DNA of 64,000 nucleotides from Cunninghamia lanceolata (lineage: Eukaryota > Streptophyta > Pinopsida > Cupressales > Cupressaceae). The notes beneath the pieces were generated by a model. That model made no database searches and was not told the DNA's origin. It saw nothing but the letters and a program-made list of their open reading frames with translations. Shown here piece by piece: positions 59,291 to 64,000 of the stretch (position 1 is the first letter of the stretch; each line of letters starts with the position of its first letter). A program made the position numbers and the translations under genes. The stretch covers positions 11,240,001-11,304,000 of the forward strand of contig BSBN01000254.1 of assembly GCA_027924645.1 (NCBI GenBank), read 5' to 3'.

Positions 59291-61339
59291 GAGGAATTTG
59301 ATGTTTAGTTGCTTGATTTCTTGTAAAAGTTCTAATTCCAAGTTGGTTTGGACTTGTTTTTGTAAGATCTTTTTCTAGGGAACATACTGTTTAAGCTGTT
59401 CTGGGTGTGGTGCTAGTTTTTCCATCTCTAGAGCTCTTATCAGAATTGTGTTTAGGAATGTTCTCTGGAGTCGCTCTTTTAGGAGCAACTCCGGAGTTGT
59501 CCAAGGATGATTCTTCTAGCACTTTTTCGTTAGTAATCTCCTCCGAGGGTTGAGTGGATGAATTTTTAGGTTCCTACTCATTGGTTACTTCAACTATAGT
59601 TAGAGGAGATGGTCTTGGGAATGCTTTCCCAAAACGTAGCTAGAGATTATTTGAATATATAGCATTAATTCCAACTAGATTTTCTTGCTCTGTTATGTAA
59701 ACAGTTGTTCCCTGTTTATTACGTGGGTTTGGTATAGGATGAGTTGGTAAAGGTGGTTAGCTAACTGGTTCATTTTTTGCTTGGCCTTATGTGTTGGAAC
59801 ATCCAATTAGTAAAGCTTGTTGTTGAGGTTGGAAACATCTAGGTTGTCTCTGGTATTGATGATTATATCCCTGTTGAGAACCCCATTAAGGTTTCATGTT
59901 TTGTGATCCAAACTATTGTGTCCACTGTTGATTTCCCCAAGGCTGATTTTGCCAATTTTGGTTTTGCCAATGTTGACTTGGCCAATCTTGCTGTCCCCAA
60001 GGAGGATTATTTTGAGGCCCATGCCAAGTTGGATTCCACTAATTATTTCCCCAATTAGAAGGACCCCTATAAGAAGGCTGGTTTGGATACTGATTATAAT
60101 AGAAATTCCTAGCTTATTTTTGTCCCACATAGTTCAATTCCTCTTCTATTACAACATTCTTCTTACTCAATCTTTTCAAGGCTGGAAGTTAACTACATTG
60201 ACTGGTAGGATGTTCCCTATCATAGATCTGACAAATCTCTGATTTGTCCAAAGGACATTCTTTCAACAAATGCTTGTTTCTACACTTAGGACAATAGATG
60301 GAGAGTGGTTCAGTTGTTCTATTTTGATCAGCTATTCTAGTTTTTGCTTGAATCCCATCCAATGTGGTATTTAATTGGACCAAAATGTCTATTTTTAAAT
60401 TTGCAATCTCTTCCATTAACTATCCTATTTCATTCTTCCCTTTAAAAGTTTTGGATGACCTCACTCCATTTTGGGTTCTAGAATAGTTCTTGCAGAGTTC
60501 TTCTATAGCAGGTATATCCATTTTGTTGATATTTCCTTTTCCCATTAGATCCAGTGCCTATTTTGATTCTTTATCCAATCCTTTTACAAATAGGGTTATT
60601 GCCAAGGAGTGATCTACTAGGTTACCATACCTTCTCAAGGCAAAATTAAACCTATCAACATAGTCCTCTAAGGTTTCTTCCTCTCCTTGCCTAATTTTAA
60701 ACAATTCTTCATTTTTATTACTGGATCTACAGTAATCTTGGTATTTTTCCAAAATTTTGTTTCCATATGATCCCAAGAATGGATAGAATTCTGGGGTAAA
60801 CCCATAAACCATCTCATCACAGAATCATTCAGAGTTGAAGGGAACAGTTTGAGTTTTTGGTTATCTGATCCATAATCATAAGTTTTGTAGACTACTTTGA
60901 ATTCAAACAAAAACTGATCTGGATCCTCAGAAGAATGTCCTCTAAAATTTGGCAAGTGTGCTGGTGAGATATTATTCATAGGAGCATTGTCTCCAACAGC
61001 CAAAACAATAGGATATGAGAAGGTTCTTGGAGCCTAATTTTCCTCTTCTCCATGATTATCATTGTCCATGTTTAGCATTGGTTCTTCTCCCTAAGGTTCT
61101 AAGAAATTAGGTTCTATCAAAGGATCTGCCTGAAACTTTTGTTGTAATTCCTGGATATAATTGGCAAGTGGAAGATTTGGAGGATCTAAGGGATTATTTT
61201 TTTGAGGTGCAACTTCCAAAGTAGGCTCTACGTTTCTCTCTTCAACAAGATCTTGTGTCACCCCACTGCTTTCCCCTATGGCTTGATGTTGGGGTGTCTG
61301 CTTTATATATCTTCCTTTCAAATCTCTAGCTCTAACCAT
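59291..61339 (-). pseudogene. Gag of Athila-like element
   Basis: ATG at 61339 on the minus strand. The core (LPNFRGHSSEDPDQFLFEF, SVMRWFMGLPQNSIHSWDHM, EETLEDYVDRFNFALRRYGN) is split by a frameshift near 60750. Two knuckle-like units follow near 60200-60290 (CPKCRNKHLLKEC and CQIYDREHPTSQC, the second with Cys changed to Tyr), then a Trp/Gln/Asn-rich repeat region (NWQNQPWGNQQW) near 59930-60060. Multiple stops are present. Confidence 0.85.
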
Positions 61340-61393
61340 ATAGATCTATCCTAAAAATTGTTTTAACTAAGTTTCCCTAATTAACAGAATACA

Positions 61394-61411
61394 TCCCCGA
61401 CAATAGCACCA
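61394..61411 (-). other. primer binding site (TGGTGCTATTGTCGGGGA)
   Basis: Four bases inside the 5' LTR. It differs from the common TGGCGCCGTTGCCGGGGA site of Athila/Tat elements at four positions, all transitions (three C-to-T, one G-to-A). It may be decayed or a lineage variant. Confidence 0.8.
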
Positions 61412-61415
61412 AAAA

Positions 61416-62770
61416 TGACAAGGTGTCATTGTACCTCATCATTTAATCTATTTTCAGATGTCAAAATCCAGGGGCTGTGTCATTGGCTATCTGCAATTAG
61501 GGATTCTACAGTTACCAGTTTTACTATCTAATCTTAACAACTTCTACTAATTTGAAAAGATTAATTTGTCTACTTACTAAATGAATTTAAGGAATGCTGA
61601 AAACAAAATTAAACAGGAAGTTACTTAAAGCAATCTGAAAAATAGTAACATGCATCTATCTATAAATCAATAAATACTTTTTAAAGCAAAATTTGAAGTA
61701 ACAAAACAGTGGTACTAACCTTCTGCCTTGGTGGTGAAAGTGGGCCCTTGCTCCACACCCTTGGGGCTAAAGGCTATAGTAGGGAAATAGCACAAAGGAA
61801 GAAGATCACAAATAAATTTAATCCAATTCCATTCTCTTTGCATTCGTGAAAAAAATATTGATATCACTGAATTGAGATTACTGAGAATCAGAATAATCAA
61901 ATCATTGTATATTTATTCTGTTGTTTCTATGAGTATATATCAAAAGAGTGATGACATATCACTTATCTTATCTACCAGTTCTTCTATGAGATAGCATCCA
62001 TCTCTTTATTACACTAGCTATCTAATTATGGAAAATAATCATGCAATAAAAGTGGAGTGAGTGCAGCAAAAGTCCACTCAGAATTCTAAGTTTGAGTCTT
62101 AATACATTTGGGCAACGAGGCCCTAAAAATGTGGATATTGAATCAGTTCTATCTGTAACTCATGCAAAAACTTTAAAAAGATAAAAACTCTAGCAGTTAA
62201 CTAAAGATGTCCCTTCACAACTTAGGTGATGATTTGAGTGAAATGAGGGGTATTACAATCACTGCTTAGAGTGCCTGATTGGCATCTTATGCTAGAAATA
62301 TGACTTGCTCCTAGGAGGTACCAAAAATATCTGTCCCTGTCTGCAGCTCCAGAGATATGTCTGTAGCTCTGGAGATGTATGTATCTTTCTTTTTTCAGCT
62401 CTGGAGATCCTCTAGAGTCTCGTCCAGCTCCAGAGAGGCTTTCCTCATTACTTCAAAACTTTTGGTGTCATGGTACTCTAGTATTGTTTCCAGAGATCAT
62501 TGAAGACTATCTCCAAAAATGCACAAAATTGCTATTCCTGGCATCTACATCTGTTGATTCAAGAAGAGAGAAGTTTATGCATTTTTCCATCCATTCCATG
62601 CACATTAGTCTCTCAATTAGAAATTATGATCTTAAGTAATCTATCTCAATTAATCATTAACTAGAATGATCTTTCTAGCTTATTTGGGTGCAGACATTAA
62701 GAAAGATGGGCTCAGGAAGGAGAAAAAGAGAGGTAAAAAGATGTATTTAATGGGTGCAACTTGGCACTCA
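61416..62770 (-). repeat. Athila-like 5' LTR, intact
   Basis: 1,355 bp, minus strand TGAGTGCC...CTTGTCA. It aligns with the two-part 3' LTR and preserves the site (CTATC near 62027) where the level-3 element entered the other copy. Confidence 0.92.
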
Positions 62771-62773
62771 TTA

Positions 62774-63382
62774 ATAGCAGCCATAAGGCAGGAGTTAAGA
62801 AGGTTGGACAACGAACTCTATGAGTCCATGATAAAGATGGAACAAATGTCAAGGCAGATGATAAGTTGGCAACTGAAGGTTGAGAAGAGGAAAGTTCAAT
62901 CTTCAATTAGGAAGATAGTTAAAAGGAGAAGACAAATGGAAGAAGCCTTTGAAGATGCAAAAGAAGAGTTCATAGATGAAGACAAAGAAGTTGCAGCCAT
63001 TCCCAAGTATGAAGATGAAGGTGTAGTAGAGATAAAGGACCTGATTTAAGAGAATGAAGACTATGAGTTGGTGATAAGATTGAATGAAGAAATGATTAAA
63101 CATGAATTGATCTTGGAAATTTGTGAAGAGTTGAAGACAGATGGAGGTATTGTGATTGAACTAATTTGTCATTTCTTTGTCATGCTAATTCTTTGGATAG
63201 GGAGCAATTTGAAGATTAAAGGAAAAAGGGAGAGACAAGATGCTCAAATGAAACTTGAGATGCAACCAAGTATGAAGAACCTAATTTCAAATGGCAAGAC
63301 AAGAAGTAGTCTAATTTGCATGGACAAAATGAAACCTAATGTGAAAATGAAGGTGATTAGGATTAGTTTCAAGGACAATTAG
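62774..63382 (+). pseudogene. unknown charged protein, unit 2, 3' part
   Basis: Continuation of 28245-28327, resuming ATA GCA GCC ATA AGG CAG. It aligns with unit 1 to the common end (MKVIRISFK). One in-frame TAA lies near 63047, where unit 1 has TTA. Confidence 0.7.
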
Positions 63383-63461
63383 AGGCAGACCATGTAAAGG
63401 ATGAAAGTTTGTTGACAACATCATGTCCAAGAGGGCTTGGAAATTTTCTTGGCCGGGAGTA

Positions 63462-64000
63462 TGGTGTAGGAGCACCATGGTATTTTCATGCTTGTATAGA
63501 AAAATCGTGAAGTTTGATGTAATTTTGAAGTTTCTACCTTGTAACAAGGTCAGTTTGACCAATTCACATATGTTTAGGTCATTAAGGTTCAAGTCTTTTG
63601 TTCTTTTTTGTAAAATGTAAAAGGTGTCACAAATGTAAAACTTGCAAAGTTATAAAGTTGAACATATGGAATATGAAAAGTCATGAAGGTTTGGTTCACT
63701 TGGAGGTAGTTAGAAACTAAACGGACAAGTGTGAGATTCCTATAAAAAGCCTTGTAAATATCTTGTAAGGCGTGGGTGATTATAGTCATGAATTTGAATA
63801 AAGGAAGCCCTATTTTATTTGCTTTTTCTACAGAAATTCACTATTTTCTGATCTTGTACTGCCCTATACAAGAATGAAATAGTTTCTAATTGGCTGTAAG
63901 TGAAAGATCCTTCAATCACCTTCCTTTTAAAGTTTGTTTGATGCAAATTGATGAGGTTTTGTGAAAGTTATTGATGTTTTTTTCTGAAAACCGTCAGAAC
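63462..64000 (+). repeat. tandem family LTR, copy 3 (cut by window end)
   Basis: Begins TGGTGTAGGAGCACC after the purine tract GGCCGGGAGTA and aligns with copies 1 and 2 to the end of the window. Confidence 0.88.

Larger units (their letters stand above)
28328..62770 (-). mobile_element. Athila-like Ty3/gypsy retrotransposon, itself interrupted
   Basis: A minus-strand element whose own sequence (LTRs of about 1.36 kb, internal region 51512-61415) is split by the 21.8-kb level-3 element inside its 3' LTR. Order on the minus strand: 5' LTR, primer site TGGTGCTATTGTCGGGGA, gag, protease with a DLGA active site, RT (YMDD), RNase H, integrase, env-position ORF, purine tract, 3' LTR. The DLGA-type protease and the extra ORF after integrase are typical of Athila. 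Flanks show GATAG on the left and AATAG on the right of the split ORF, a target duplication with one change and a few extra bases at the ends. All frames are broken. Confidence 0.88.
24130..64000 (+). mobile_element. tandem array of small non-autonomous LTR element (outer nest level)
   Basis: Three LTR copies in the same orientation start at 24130, 26580 and 63462. They are separated by two similar internal regions of about 941 and 949 bp once the nested insertion 28328-62770 is removed. The order is LTR-internal-LTR-internal-LTR, with a primer site after each of the first two LTRs. The internal regions encode one short charged protein and no gag or pol enzymes. CTAAC precedes the first LTR, but the right end lies outside the window, so the target duplication cannot be checked. 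Unequal recombination between elements is the simplest origin. Confidence 0.85.

Overview
The window looks like intergenic DNA from a large plant nuclear genome. It is AT-rich, I recognise no intact host gene, tRNA or rRNA in it, and most of it is LTR retrotransposon sequence of plant type: Tat-like and Athila-like Ty3/gypsy elements, a gag-only element, and relics of Copia and hAT elements. The deep nesting, decay by C-to-T change and very long LTRs suggest a gymnosperm or another giant-genome land plant. The species cannot be fixed from the sequence.

Layout. Bases 1-3890 hold no recognisable gene. A clean retrotransposon lies at 3892-9284, with two 1,567-bp LTRs and the 5-bp target duplication CAACC. 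It encodes Gag and an aspartic protease but no reverse transcriptase or integrase, so it is a TR-GAG-type non-autonomous element. Bases 9290-24129 are older debris: a repeat pair shared with 3.3 kb, a badly decayed long coding region (12.7-16.5 kb) with a G-patch-like fragment and a coiled coil, an antisense hAT-like transposase relic (17.1-19.5 kb), a Copia gag relic, a gypsy-type gag relic and a 45-bp minisatellite.

From 24130 to the window end there is a nest three levels deep. Level 1 is a tandem array, LTR-internal-LTR-internal-LTR, of a small non-autonomous family (LTR starts 24130, 26580, 63462) with a short charged ORF of unknown function. Its second internal region is split by level 2, an Athila-like element on the minus strand (28328-62770) with gag, protease, RT, RNase H, integrase and an env-position ORF. 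The 3' LTR of level 2 is in turn split by level 3, a plus-strand Tat-like element (28935-50756) flanked by CTGTC on both sides.

The most unusual object is the level-3 element. Its LTRs are about 6.7 kb each, and each carries a degraded reading frame of about 1,430 codons in sense orientation, preceded by a possible leader intron whose acceptor lies just before the ATG. Its internal region carries gag, protease, a linker with two extra knuckle-like modules, an archaeal-type RNase H placed before the RT, then RT, RNase H and integrase. Its gag frame and its RT-to-integrase frame are broken by about 20 stops, mostly TAG, with no frameshift inside either frame. Rough LTR divergence (hand counts: level 3 about 4%, level 2 about 6%, level 1 about 5-6% or more) fits insertion from the outside in.
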